Source: Clostridium chromiireducens (GTDB lineage: Bacteria > Bacillota > Clostridia > Clostridiales > Clostridiaceae). Taken from it: a stretch of 64,000 nucleotides of DNA. Made by a program: the position numbers and the translations under genes. The number at the start of each line of letters is the position of its first letter. Positions within the stretch are counted from its first letter, which is position 1. This document shows, piece by piece, positions 34,696 to 43,463 of this stretch. The notes under the pieces are model-generated. The model was not told the origin of the DNA. It did no database searches and saw only the letters and a program-made list of their open reading frames with translations. The stretch covers positions 1 through 64,000 of the forward strand of contig NZ_MZGT01000026.1 of the NCBI RefSeq assembly GCF_002029255.1, read 5' to 3'.

Positions 34696-35763
34696 ATGAA
34701 TTTTAATTCTCTTAAAATTGGAAATTTAATTGCTCCTATTCCTATTATTCAAGGGGGTATGGGAATTGGTGTTTCATCTTCTCGCCTAGCTTCCGCTGTT
34801 GCAAATGCTGGTGGGGTTGGAATAATTTCTGCTGCACAGCTTGGTTACGAAGAAGATGATTTTGAAAAGAACCCTTTAGAGGCAAATTTAAGGGCTTTAA
34901 AAAAACATATTACTCTTGCAAAGGCTAAAGCAGTAAATGGTATTATAGGTATTAATGCTATGGTTGCAACAAATAATTACGAAGAACATATAAAGACTGC
35001 TATAGAAGCAGGAGTTGATTTAATAATTTCTGGTGCTGGACTTCCTACTATGCTACCTAAAATAGTAAAAGGATCATCTGTAAAAATTGCGCCAATTGTT
35101 TCTTCCTTAAAAGCTGCAAAAGTAATTTTAAAGCTTTGGGATAAACATGATAATGTTGCCCCAGACCTTGTTGTAATCGAAGGACCAAAGGCTGGCGGTC
35201 ACCTAGGATTCAAGGTAGAAGAATTAGAAGATGAAAATCTTAATTTTGATAAAATCGTAACAGATATAATAGATGAAACAAAGAAATATGCCGAGAAATA
35301 TAATAAGGAAATTCCAGTAGTAGTAGCTGGCGGAGTCTTCGATGGATATGATATTGCCAAATATCTTAAGTTAGGAGCTAGTGGTGTTCAAATGGCAACA
35401 AGATTTGTTGCTACTGAAGAATGTGATGCTTCTGATGCCTTTAAAAATGCTTATGTTAACTGTACGCTGGAAAATATACAAATAGTAAAAAGTCCTGTAG
35501 GAATGCCTGGAAGAGCTATTACAAACCCATTTGTTAGTAGAACTGCTGTTGAAAGGGAAAAAATTACACACTGTTATAATTGTTTAACACCATGTAATCC
35601 TGCTAATACACCTTACTGTATAAGTAAAGCATTAATAAATGCAGTAAAAGGAAACCTTGATGAAGGTCTTATCTTCTGTGGTGAAAATGCAAGCAAAATA
35701 ACAAAAATAACTACCGTTAAAGAACTTATGGATGAGCTAGTTTCTGAATTAAAAAATGCCTAA
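34696..35763 (+). CDS. FMN-dependent nitronate monooxygenase / FabK-like oxidoreductase
   Basis: A 355-residue TIM-barrel flavoprotein of the nitronate monooxygenase / enoyl-ACP reductase II family. Motifs: PIIQGGMGIGVSSSRLASAV at the N-terminus (FMN-binding), GINAMVATNNYEEH, IEGPKAGGHLGF and AGGVFDGYDIAKYLKLGASG. It is longer than typical FabK (about 315 residues) and has a Cys-rich segment near the C-terminus (CYNCLTPCNPAN). The nitroalkane role is the usual annotation, but the candidate FabT-like operator leaves a fatty-acid-linked role open. Monocistronic; the ATG has GAAAGGATAT upstream. Confidence 0.85.
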   Translation: MNFNSLKIGNLIAPIPIIQGGMGIGVSSSRLASAVANAGGVGIISAAQLGYEEDDFEKNPLEANLRALKKHITLAKAKAVNGIIGINAMVATNNYEEHIKTAIEAGVDLIISGAGLPTMLPKIVKGSSVKIAPIVSSLKAAKVILKLWDKHDNVAPDLVVIEGPKAGGHLGFKVEELEDENLNFDKIVTDIIDETKKYAEKYNKEIPVVVAGGVFDGYDIAKYLKLGASGVQMATRFVATEECDASDAFKNAYVNCTLENIQIVKSPVGMPGRAITNPFVSRTAVEREKITHCYNCLTPCNPANTPYCISKALINAVKGNLDEGLIFCGENASKITKITTVKELMDELVSELKNA

Positions 35764-35780
35764 TTCATCTTAGATAAAAA

Positions 35781-35823
35781 ATTGCCACTTATCTGATTCT
35801 TTGGATAATAGATAAGTGGCAAT
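35781..35823 (+). terminator. Bidirectional terminator between the oxidoreductase and ridA
   Basis: A 14-bp perfect stem (35781-35794 with 35810-35823) flanked by TTTTTATTT on the plus strand and by TTTTTTATC on the minus strand, between convergent genes. Confidence 0.85.
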
Positions 35824-35915
35824 TTTTATTTCTGTACATTATTATTTTTAATACAAGAGTTATCTAAAATAAAATTTAAATTTATTCTCTTACTTACCAA
35901 CTATAATTGTCTAAA

Positions 35916-36296
35916 TTATAAGTTTTTACATGCTATTACTTCAACTTCGCATAAGACTGACTTAGGAAGTTCCTTTACGGCTACGCAAGAACGTGCTGGC
36001 TTACTAATAAAATATTTTGCATATACTTCATTAAACTTAGCAAAATCACTCATATCTGCAAGAAAACAAGTTGTTTTTATAACATTGTTAAAATCAATAT
36101 TATTAGCTTCTAATATAGCTGTTATATTTTTCATAACTTGTAAAGCTTGTTCCTCTACGTCTGTTCCTACTACTTCCCCTGTTACTGGATCCAAAGCAAT
36201 TTGTCCTGATGTAAATAATAGATCCCCAAAGCTTACCGCTTGAGAATATGGACCAATAGCTGCTGGAGCATTTTCTGTATTTGTTACTTTTAGCAT
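35916..36296 (-). CDS. ridA: RidA/YjgF/YER057c family enamine/imine deaminase
   Basis: A 126-residue RidA protein of standard length. The ATG at 36296 has GGAGG 8 bases before it; the frame extends 15 bases further without a site. Motifs: APAAIGPYSQAV at the N-terminus, LFTSGQIALDPVTGEVVG, and the C-terminal RSCVAVKELPKSVLCEVEVIA with the substrate-binding Arg and the conserved Glu. It hydrolyses reactive 2-aminoacrylate and other imines made by PLP enzymes. It lies after the molybdenum/selenium cluster but behind that cluster's terminator, so it is probably separate. Confidence 0.93.
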   Translation of the reverse strand: MLKVTNTENAPAAIGPYSQAVSFGDLLFTSGQIALDPVTGEVVGTDVEEQALQVMKNITAILEANNIDFNNVIKTTCFLADMSDFAKFNEVYAKYFISKPARSCVAVKELPKSVLCEVEVIACKNL

Positions 36297-36340
36297 TTCT
36301 AATTCCTCCAAATCAAGTTAATTTAATAGTTTATTTATTT

Positions 36341-36391
36341 AAAACCCTAAAAGAAAAGTTAATGAGAAACTCAACATTTTCTTTAGGTTTT
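36341..36391 (-). terminator. Terminator of the molybdenum/selenium cluster
   Basis: Arms AAAACCCTAAAAGAAAA (36341-36357) and TTTTCTTTAGGTTTT (36377-36391) pair with two small bulges. The minus-strand tail is AT-rich. It lies about 45 bp past the MOSC gene stop. Confidence 0.55.
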
Positions 36392-36437
36392 ATATCTTAC
36401 TTACAATTGTACTCATATTATGTTATATGTTCAATAT

Positions 36438-36869
36438 TTACACTACAACTTTCATATCATCCCCACATCTTATTTTTCCACCAACAATAACTTTTGCAAA
36501 CACACCATTTCTAGGCATAATGCAATCTCCCATTTTCTTATAAATCTCACAGTGATTGTGGCACTCTTTTCCTATTTGAGTAATCTCCAAAACAACATCG
36601 TTGCATCTTAGTATTGCCCCAATAGGCAGCTTGGTAAATTCAATTCCTTCTACTACAAGATTTTCACCAAAGGCCCCATCTATTACATTGGCACCTTTAT
36701 TGTTAAATTCCTCTATTTTTTCATAAGACAATAAACTTACTTGCCTATGCCAATCTCCTGCATGAGCATCACTTTGTATTCCAAAGTTTTCTATAAATTT
36801 TCCCTCTTTAATATTTTTCTTTTGCGTGCCACGTTTTTCACTAATACATACAGCTACTACCTTCCCCAT
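36438..36869 (-). CDS. MOSC-domain protein, molybdenum cofactor linked
   Basis: A 143-residue single MOSC domain. The ATG at 36869 is chosen because GGAGG, inside the end of moaA, is 6 bases upstream; an ATG six bases earlier abuts that site. The domain shows VVAVCISEKRGTQK, SDAHAGDWHRQVSLL and GAFGENLVVEGIE, then a single-Cys region (GKECHNHCEIYKKMGDCI). MOSC domains carry or insert sulfur on molybdenum cofactor. Stand-alone MOSC proteins beside moaA are common in anaerobes and may help deliver the sulfido or selenido ligand to the hydroxylases of this locus (inference). Confidence 0.85.
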   Translation of the reverse strand: MGKVVAVCISEKRGTQKKNIKEGKFIENFGIQSDAHAGDWHRQVSLLSYEKIEEFNNKGANVIDGAFGENLVVEGIEFTKLPIGAILRCNDVVLEITQIGKECHNHCEIYKKMGDCIMPRNGVFAKVIVGGKIRCGDDMKVVV

Positions 36870-36871
36870 AG

Positions 36872-37849
36872 TCATCCTCCAATCTGTGACATTTTCTTTA
36901 TTTCAATATTACTAGATTTATTTTCTTTATTGAATTCATGCTGTTCTGGTTTACTTAATATGCCTTTTTTTATTTCATCTGTTAATTCTTTTTCATTAAT
37001 TCCATTTCTAATTAAACCTTTTAGATCTAGTCCGGTACCGTAGCATAGGCATGGTTTCAAGAACCCATCAGCGGTAATTCTAATTCTATTACAATTTTCA
37101 CAAAACTCATTACTTACTGCACTTATAAATCCTATATGTCCCTTAAATTGTTCATTCTTATAATATACGGCTGGTCCATTACCATTAGCTTCTTCTAATC
37201 TTGAGAATTTTCCATACTCCTTCTCAAGTATATTTAGTATCTCTATGCTTGATATTCCTTTAAAGGATTCTCCTAATCCAATAGGCATCATTTCTATGAA
37301 TCTAACATCTATATTTTTATCTTTACTTATAGCTGCAATATTTACTATTTCATCAAAATTAAAATTCTTAATTGGAACACTATTTATTTTTATTTTTACC
37401 CCTATATTTTGAGTTTCTTTTATACCTCTAATAACTTCATCAAATTTATCTCTTCTAGTTATATCTTTGAATTTTTCTTTTATTAGCGTATCTAAACTAA
37501 TATTTATACTATTAATTCCTGCTTTTTTTAAGTCATGAATTTTATCATAAAGAAATACTCCATTTGTAGTTAATGTAACATTTTTTACAAGTGGAAGTTC
37601 TTTTATTGACCTTATTAAATCTGTAACATCATCTCTAAGTAGTGGTTCCCCACCAGTTACTTTAATCTTTTGAATTCCTAATTTGGAGGCACTCTTGCAG
37701 ATTTTAATAATTTCATCAAAGGTTAAAATCTCATTATTCATTAAAGTAGCAACTCTTTCTTCTGGCATACAATATTTACACCTAAAATTGCATTTATCAG
37801 TTATAGATATTCTAAGATAATCTATATTACGTCCATATAAATCTAACAA
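36872..37849 (-). CDS. moaA: GTP 3',8-cyclase MoaA (molybdopterin biosynthesis)
   Basis: A 325-residue radical SAM enzyme. The N-terminal cluster motif is C20-x3-C24-x2-C27 in TDKCNFRCKYCMPEE. The second [4Fe-4S] site is near the C-terminus (FCENCNRIRITADGFLKPCLC). The chain ends in the conserved GG (SQIGG). It turns GTP into 3',8-cyclo-GTP, the first step of molybdopterin synthesis, with MoaC next. The stop overlaps the ribosome site of the MOSC gene. moaD, moaE and moeB are not in the window. Confidence 0.97.
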   Translation of the reverse strand: MLDLYGRNIDYLRISITDKCNFRCKYCMPEERVATLMNNEILTFDEIIKICKSASKLGIQKIKVTGGEPLLRDDVTDLIRSIKELPLVKNVTLTTNGVFLYDKIHDLKKAGINSINISLDTLIKEKFKDITRRDKFDEVIRGIKETQNIGVKIKINSVPIKNFNFDEIVNIAAISKDKNIDVRFIEMMPIGLGESFKGISSIEILNILEKEYGKFSRLEEANGNGPAVYYKNEQFKGHIGFISAVSNEFCENCNRIRITADGFLKPCLCYGTGLDLKGLIRNGINEKELTDEIKKGILSKPEQHEFNKENKSSNIEIKKMSQIGG

Positions 37850-37911
37850 AATCAGTATACCTCCTTATATGCTTAAATTGATCCTATACTCCATTATTTA
37901 TTAAATTGAAT

Positions 37912-38388
37912 CTATCTATTGTTTTCTATATCTCCACTTTTCCCACCTGTTTTTTTATGTAAATAAACTTGATTTATCTCCATATTTTTATCCATAGCTT
38001 TACACATATCATATATAGTAAGAAGTGCTACTGATACTCCTGTTAATGCTTCCATTTCAACACCAGTTTTGCCACTCACTTTAACAGTACATGTAGCTTC
38101 AACTTCAAATCTTTCTTCAAACATCTCAAAATCAATACTACTTTTTGTAATCATTAGAACATGACACATTGGTATTAAATCTGATGTTCTTTTAGTTGCC
38201 ATTATTCCCGCGACTCTTGCAACACCTAAAACATCTCCTTTTTTAGATGTCCCATTTTTTATTGCTTCAAACACCTCTTTATTTACTTTGATTCTTCCTT
38301 TCGCAATAGCTGTTCTTTCTGTTACTTCCTTATTTGTTACATCTACCATTATTGCATTTCCCTTATTATCAAAGTGGGTCAAATTCAT
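37912..38388 (-). CDS. moaC: Cyclic pyranopterin monophosphate synthase MoaC
   Basis: A 158-residue MoaC of normal length. Motifs: [21 protein letters not shown] at the N-terminus (of which NAIMVDV is conserved), IPMCHVLMI, and [20 protein letters not shown] with the catalytic lysines in CKAMDK. It converts 3',8-cyclo-GTP to cPMP. Located between the MoeA-like gene (18-bp gap) and moaA. Confidence 0.96.
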   Translation of the reverse strand: MNLTHFDNKGNAIMVDVTNKEVTERTAIAKGRIKVNKEVFEAIKNGTSKKGDVLGVARVAGIMATKRTSDLIPMCHVLMITKSSIDFEMFEERFEVEATCTVKVSGKTGVEMEALTGVSVALLTIYDMCKAMDKNMEINQVYLHKKTGGKSGDIENNR

Positions 38389-38406
38389 TAGTATTCTCCT
38401 CCTTTT

Positions 38407-39432
38407 TTACATTCCCTTTCCGAATCCACAATTAGGATAAGTACATATATCACATGATAAGCACAAACCGCCATGCCCCATTAAAGCTAAATCCTTACTA
38501 CTTAACTTTATATCTGCCATTATTCTTGGTAGTACTAAATCAAAGATAGTTCGCTTAGAATACATTACACAACCTGGTAGTCCAATTATAGGAATATTAT
38601 CTTTATAATATGACAATAGGAACATTGCTCCTGGCAACACAGGTGCTCCATATGATATAATTTCAGCTCCTGTATTTTTTATTGCACTTGGTGTTAGATC
38701 ATCAGGATCGACGCTCATACCTCCTGTACAAACTATCATATCTGCACCTTTTTCTATAAATCTATTTATAGCTTGCCCAATATTTTGAAGATCATCATTC
38801 ACAATCTCTTGCCCTAAAATCTCAACATCATATTCTGATAATTTTTCTATTATAACAGGACCAAAAGAATCCTTAATTCGTCCATAATATACTTCATTAC
38901 CTGTTGTAACAATTCCAACTTTCTTACGCTTAAACTTTATAATATTAAGCAGAGGCTCATTTCTTCCTATTTTTATAGCTTCAGTCATCTTTTCTTTTTC
39001 GATAATTAGTGGAATAATTCTAGTTCCCGCTAATTTATCTCCTTTTTTAACCGAAAAATTATTATGACGTGTGGCTATCATCATTTCGCCTAATGAATTA
39101 ACCATATTTAATCTATCCACATCAATCCGTAGAAGTCCATCAACATCTGCTATAAGATCAATTTTTCCTTCCCTAACATCACTTCCACTTATGTTCTTTC
39201 CTTTACAGATGTTGAATAAAATATCTGCTGCTTCATTTTCATGAAGCATATCTTCACTTTTTTCCCATATATAAATATTATCCTTACCTAGTGAAAGCAA
39301 TATTGGTACATCTTCTTCCCTAATGATATGACCTTTTTTAAAAGCAACATCTTTAGTTACATCTTTTATTATCCTAGTAATATCATGACATAAAACATGC
39401 CCAACAGCCTCTATAGTTTTTATCATCTTCAT
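38407..39432 (-). CDS. MoeA/CinA-like molybdopterin-binding protein with Cys tail
   Basis: A 341-residue protein. ATG at 39432 has GAGGAGGAG 7 bases before it. Residues about 160-310 are a MoCF-biosynthesis domain: TTGNEVYYGRIKDSFGPVI, then VCTGGMSVDPDDLTPS and GAPVLPGAMFLL. It lacks the full MoeA domain layout, so it is a shorter molybdopterin-binding relative, not standard MoeA. The C-terminus ends in a cysteine cluster, GLCLSCDICTYPNCGFG, that could hold a metal. Its place next to XdhC and the selenium genes suggests a dedicated cofactor-handling step for the hydroxylases (inference). Confidence 0.8.
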   Translation of the reverse strand: MKMIKTIEAVGHVLCHDITRIIKDVTKDVAFKKGHIIREEDVPILLSLGKDNIYIWEKSEDMLHENEAADILFNICKGKNISGSDVREGKIDLIADVDGLLRIDVDRLNMVNSLGEMMIATRHNNFSVKKGDKLAGTRIIPLIIEKEKMTEAIKIGRNEPLLNIIKFKRKKVGIVTTGNEVYYGRIKDSFGPVIIEKLSEYDVEILGQEIVNDDLQNIGQAINRFIEKGADMIVCTGGMSVDPDDLTPSAIKNTGAEIISYGAPVLPGAMFLLSYYKDNIPIIGLPGCVMYSKRTIFDLVLPRIMADIKLSSKDLALMGHGGLCLSCDICTYPNCGFGKGM

Positions 39433-39515
39433 TGCTACACTCCTCCTCTCCAATCACATTTCTTATATAATAAATCTAATTCACTTTCTTCAGTTTTGTA
39501 TTATAAATATGTATT

Positions 39516-40559
39516 TTATATATCAATAAACTCAAATAAAACTTTTATTGTTCCTCCACAGGCCATACCAAGTTTTGAAGCAGCTGAATTTGATAAATCA
39601 TATTTCTCTACTAATGACTTTTTACATTTAACTAAATCTAACGCTTGTTCATACACTGCATTTTCTACGCTTCCTCCACCTACGGTCCCTATGAATTCTC
39701 CATTCTCATATACAAGCATCTTAGCTCCAACCCCTCTTGGAGACGACCCATGTTTTTCAATTATTGTCGTAAGAACCATAGATTCTTTTCTATTGCGTAT
39801 TTCATTTAAAATATTATCCTCTATATTGCTGCTTTCTTTTTTATTCTTCTCTAAAATTATTTCTCCAGCTATACTTACAGCTATTTCAGCTGGAGTTTGT
39901 CCTCCTAAACTAAGTCCAATTGGCGTATGAACTTTGTCTATTTGTTCCTTTGTATATCCACTTTCTAACATATTATTGATAACAAAAGCAACTTTACTTT
40001 TACTTCCAATCATACCAACATAAAAGAAATCATTTTGTAATATCTTTTCCAAACATTTTCTATCATCTTTATGTCCTCTAGTAATAATCACAAAGTAAGT
40101 ACTTTTATTAGGCTTTATGTCTTCTATTGCTTCATTAAAATCATTACAAAAGACTTTATCTGCTATTGGAAATCTTTCATTATTCGCAAATTCAATCCTA
40201 TCATCTATAATAGTCACATTAAAATCTAGCATCTTAGCAATATTGCATAAAGGTAATGCAATATGTCCACCACCACAAATAACTAAATGAGGTTTACCTA
40301 CAACATACTCTATAAACAATTCTATATTGTTTTCTAATTTGACTACACAAGTTCCTTTAGTAAAATCTAATGTTTTCAACATAGAATTCCAAAAGTCTTT
40401 TAGGCTCTCATCCTCTATAATAATGTCATTTTCACTTTTAAGAAGCTTCTGACCTACAATATCTTTCCCATCGTAAATTCCGCTAATTACAGTAACTACA
40501 TTGATTTCGCCTTTTTCATTGAGTGCATTGACTAAATTACTATAAAAAATTTTTTTCAT
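39516..40559 (-). CDS. XdhC/CoxI family hydroxylase maturation protein
   Basis: A 347-residue XdhC-type protein that binds molybdenum cofactor and helps insert its terminal ligand into xanthine dehydrogenases. The Rossmann XdhC_C domain is in the middle (about 90-235: LVICGGGHIALPLC, VTIIDDR, VIITRGHKDD, LSLGGQTPAEIA). A complete CoxI-type domain lies at the C-terminus (TIIEKHGSSPRGVGAKML, TVGGGSVEN, MACGGTIKVL). This order is the reverse of the usual one, and the N-terminal 85 residues look like a worn CoxI copy. Ribosome site GAGGTGATC before the ATG. Confidence 0.87.
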   Translation of the reverse strand: MKKIFYSNLVNALNEKGEINVVTVISGIYDGKDIVGQKLLKSENDIIIEDESLKDFWNSMLKTLDFTKGTCVVKLENNIELFIEYVVGKPHLVICGGGHIALPLCNIAKMLDFNVTIIDDRIEFANNERFPIADKVFCNDFNEAIEDIKPNKSTYFVIITRGHKDDRKCLEKILQNDFFYVGMIGSKSKVAFVINNMLESGYTKEQIDKVHTPIGLSLGGQTPAEIAVSIAGEIILEKNKKESSNIEDNILNEIRNRKESMVLTTIIEKHGSSPRGVGAKMLVYENGEFIGTVGGGSVENAVYEQALDLVKCKKSLVEKYDLSNSAASKLGMACGGTIKVLFEFIDI

Positions 40560-40658
40560 ATTAGATCACCTCATATCTTTATTTTTTATTCTTAGTTAAT
40601 TGCATTAAATATCTACAAAAGTCCAACTTACACTGAACGCATGCCTTTATTAATATTT

Positions 40659-41234
40659 TTATCTGTATAAAAAATTCTTCAACTCTTCTCTAGTATCGAT
40701 ATCCATCAATTCTATTTCATTCATTATTCTAACCCGTTCTAAATCATCAAGGTGTTTTTTCATAATGGACTTACCTCCAACATCTCCTTTTAAACTTAAT
40801 AGATCATTTATATATTTCTTAGAGAATATAGTTGGATTTCCAAGGTTATCCTCATACTCTAAACAAGCCATTCCCTTATTACTTTTTATAAATCTATCAA
40901 TTAATATTTCAATGCTCGATAATGATATAAAAGGTTGATCACATACCATAAACATGTAAGCATCAGCTTCCATATCTCCTTCAATTCCAAGTCTTATAGA
41001 ATGTGATATGCCAAGTTCACTATTCTTATTCATAATAACCTCAATTGTTTGCTTCAATAAAGCTTCCACTATTTCTTCATATTGAGTAACTAAGATTATC
41101 TTATTGAAATTTATTTTCAAAATTTTTTCTACCACATTCATGTACATAGGTTTATTGCTTACTGTAGCTAATAATTTATTTCCTTGAAATCTACTACTAT
41201 TTCCTGCAGCTAGTAAAATTAAATTTATTTTCAT
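40659..41234 (-). CDS. MocA-like molybdenum cofactor nucleotidyltransferase
   Basis: A 191-residue MobA/MocA-type NTP transferase. Motifs: LILLAAGNSSRFQGNKLLA at the N-terminus (nucleotide binding), VVEKIL and FMVCDQPFIS with the metal-binding Asp. MocA makes molybdopterin cytosine dinucleotide, the cofactor form of xanthine-dehydrogenase-type enzymes; MobA makes the guanine form. Context (two xanthine dehydrogenases) favours the cytidylyl form. The ribosome site is weak (GAGAATTGAAG). A second family member is encoded at 62189-62761. Confidence 0.85.
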   Translation of the reverse strand: MKINLILLAAGNSSRFQGNKLLATVSNKPMYMNVVEKILKINFNKIILVTQYEEIVEALLKQTIEVIMNKNSELGISHSIRLGIEGDMEADAYMFMVCDQPFISLSSIEILIDRFIKSNKGMACLEYEDNLGNPTIFSKKYINDLLSLKGDVGGKSIMKKHLDDLERVRIMNEIELMDIDTREELKNFLYR

Positions 41235-41292
41235 AACTTCAATTCTCAGTTATGCCTATGATTCCTTTTTGCATAACTTTCCTTTCATTACT

Positions 41293-42051
41293 TCATTTAA
41301 TTTTATTATATCCAATTGCAGCTGCTCCAATTGCACCTGCATATTGACATAACTCATTAGTCATCACTCTTTTATTAAGATAACTTTCAAGAGTTGTTCT
41401 AAATGTTTCCGATAATGCTAATCCTCCGCTAAAAAATATGTCTCCTTGCAAATTTAATTTTTGTGCAAAGTTAGCTGTTCGTTTGGAAATTGAATGAATT
41501 ATTCCAAGGGCAATATCACCTCTATGAATATCTTTTGCAAGAAGACTAATAATTTCACTTTCAGCAAAAACAGTACACATGCTAGATATACTTACTGGAT
41601 TTCTATCTCTTACAAAATCATCAATATTCCTCATATCTTCTTCTAAAATTCTCATCATAACATCAACAAATCTTCCCGTTCCGGCAGCACATTTATCATT
41701 CATTAAAAAATCCACAACATTTAATGAGTTATCTAACAAAATAACTTTAGAATCCTGCCCTCCTATATCTATAACTCCTCTAATAGTAGGATTAAGAAAT
41801 ACTGCACCTTGCGCATGACAAGTTATTTCAGTGATGGTTTTATCTGCTTCCGCTAATAAACTTCTACCATACCCGGTGGTTATAGTATATTTCACATCCT
41901 TAGAATAGAGTTCATCATAGACTTTACGAATGCTATCTTTGGGTTTTGCAGATGTCTTTATAATCATAGTCTTAACAATTGTTTTGCCATCAAATAATAC
42001 ACCTTTTGTAGTTGTGGAACCAGAATCAATTCCTAAAGTATATTTACTCAT
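41293..42051 (-). CDS. 2-hydroxyacyl-CoA dehydratase-type activase (HgdC/YjiL family)
   Basis: A 252-residue ASKHA ATPase. It has the phosphate loop LGIDSGSTTTKGVLF, GGQDSKVI, and the two cysteines that hold a [4Fe-4S] cluster between subunits (DKCAAGTGRF and SSMCTVFAES). These activases use ATP to push single electrons at very low potential into a double-cubane or dehydratase partner. It lies 30 bp after the partner gene. No 2-hydroxyacid pathway gene is nearby, so its target is probably the adjacent reductase. Confidence 0.9.
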   Translation of the reverse strand: MSKYTLGIDSGSTTTKGVLFDGKTIVKTMIIKTSAKPKDSIRKVYDELYSKDVKYTITTGYGRSLLAEADKTITEITCHAQGAVFLNPTIRGVIDIGGQDSKVILLDNSLNVVDFLMNDKCAAGTGRFVDVMMRILEEDMRNIDDFVRDRNPVSISSMCTVFAESEIISLLAKDIHRGDIALGIIHSISKRTANFAQKLNLQGDIFFSGGLALSETFRTTLESYLNKRVMTNELCQYAGAIGAAAIGYNKIK

Positions 42052-42080
42052 AATCTATCACCTTATATTCATAGCTATGC

Positions 42081-43232
42081 TTAAAGCATCTCTATAAATG
42101 CCGCCATTCTTGTATTTAATTGGCCTACATCATTAATAGAAAAATCTGTTTCAACACTCATATATGGTATATTTTTTTCATTGTTTACAAATCTCTTAAT
42201 TGATAATGTTTCTACACTATACGTATGACAAGCTGTCAATATTACATCAATTACAGCATCTATTTTATAATCATCAATCATTTTATTAAGAAGTTTAATT
42301 CTATTAGGATTAGGACTCATACAAGAACAACCAATTGATAAATATTTACGTGAAAGAGCATCGTAAACATCAGCATTTTCTTCATCTACTAACTCATCAA
42401 CTGCTTTCGCAACACTGCAATTTTCAAAAGCAACTACGTACGCTCCATTATCTTCAATTGCTTTAATAACTTTTTCTGCTGCGCCACCAATGGGACAACC
42501 AGTAATTAATATACGCGGCTTAGATTCATATTTGTTCTCCATTTCATATTCAGAGTTAATCTTTTCAATTAATTCATCCATTTGTTTTGGAATTTGTTCT
42601 TTATCGAAACTAAAAGTTGTCCCATTTATAACCTTAAATATATCTTGACCAAGCATTGCAACCGGTTCTTTTTTACCTAATTCATAAAACTTCTTTAAGG
42701 CTTTCCGTTCGTTATTTTTTACCCTGATAGCTTTTCTTATATCATCTTCACTTATTTCCACATTAAACATTTCTTCTAAAGTCGACTTTAATTTTATAAT
42801 TTCATGCCTCCACAATTGGAGTCCTGCTTCACTTTGGGAATTTGGAAGCTCCATAACATGTACTGGTTTAAAATCCGAAAGATATTCATACATTTTCTTT
42901 TTCCCATCACAAGTTGTCTCACCAACAATCAAATCTGAAAAGAAAAAGAATGGACATTTATCGGTTTTAGCAAAACCATAGCTTGATTTAATTAAAGGAC
43001 ATAAATTACGTGGGAGATCTTGTTCAGCATCGGCAATAGTTTCATCTGATGTTGCACATAATGAAACAGTAGCAGCCCCCATAGCTAATGCTATTTCTTG
43101 TGGAAAGTAAGTACAAAACACACCTATTAGTGGTACATCCTTATCCTTAAGCTCCTTAGCTTTAATAAAGGCATTTCTCCTTCCTTCAGCAAATTCTTCA
43201 AATATTTCAGGTAATTTCTTTTGTAATTCCAT
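42081..43232 (-). CDS. Double-cubane-cluster-type reductase (HgdB/YjiM family)
   Basis: A 383-residue protein of the 2-hydroxyacyl-CoA dehydratase D family. ATG at 43232 has GGAGGCAATT before it. Cysteines fitting cluster ligands appear in GVFCTYFPQE, LPRNLCPLIKS, KTDKCPFFFFSD, SIGCSCMSPN and ILTACHTYSVE. As a single-subunit gene paired with an activase, and not an HgdA/HgdB pair, it fits the DCCP group described from Carboxydothermus, which reduces small molecules such as acetylene with ATP. The natural substrate is unknown. Its place beside selD suggests a low-potential reduction in selenium or purine metabolism (inference). Confidence 0.8.
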   Translation of the reverse strand: MELQKKLPEIFEEFAEGRRNAFIKAKELKDKDVPLIGVFCTYFPQEIALAMGAATVSLCATSDETIADAEQDLPRNLCPLIKSSYGFAKTDKCPFFFFSDLIVGETTCDGKKKMYEYLSDFKPVHVMELPNSQSEAGLQLWRHEIIKLKSTLEEMFNVEISEDDIRKAIRVKNNERKALKKFYELGKKEPVAMLGQDIFKVINGTTFSFDKEQIPKQMDELIEKINSEYEMENKYESKPRILITGCPIGGAAEKVIKAIEDNGAYVVAFENCSVAKAVDELVDEENADVYDALSRKYLSIGCSCMSPNPNRIKLLNKMIDDYKIDAVIDVILTACHTYSVETLSIKRFVNNEKNIPYMSVETDFSINDVGQLNTRMAAFIEML

Positions 43233-43463
43233 AATTGCCTCCATTTTTTGTATAGCTTCTAAGTAATACTCTATATTTTTATAAAAGTTCTTAAATCTCT
43301 GATGTTTCCTATAAATTGTTAACTTTTTTCTTTTTTCTTCTTAAATTTTTTCTTTTTTAACTTTTAAAACATTTATCTTTAAACCAATATTTCTTTAATA
43401 AAGTATTTATTGTAACCTTTAAAAACATATTGCTGTTTAAAAAATTACCTTTAAATAAAGTAC

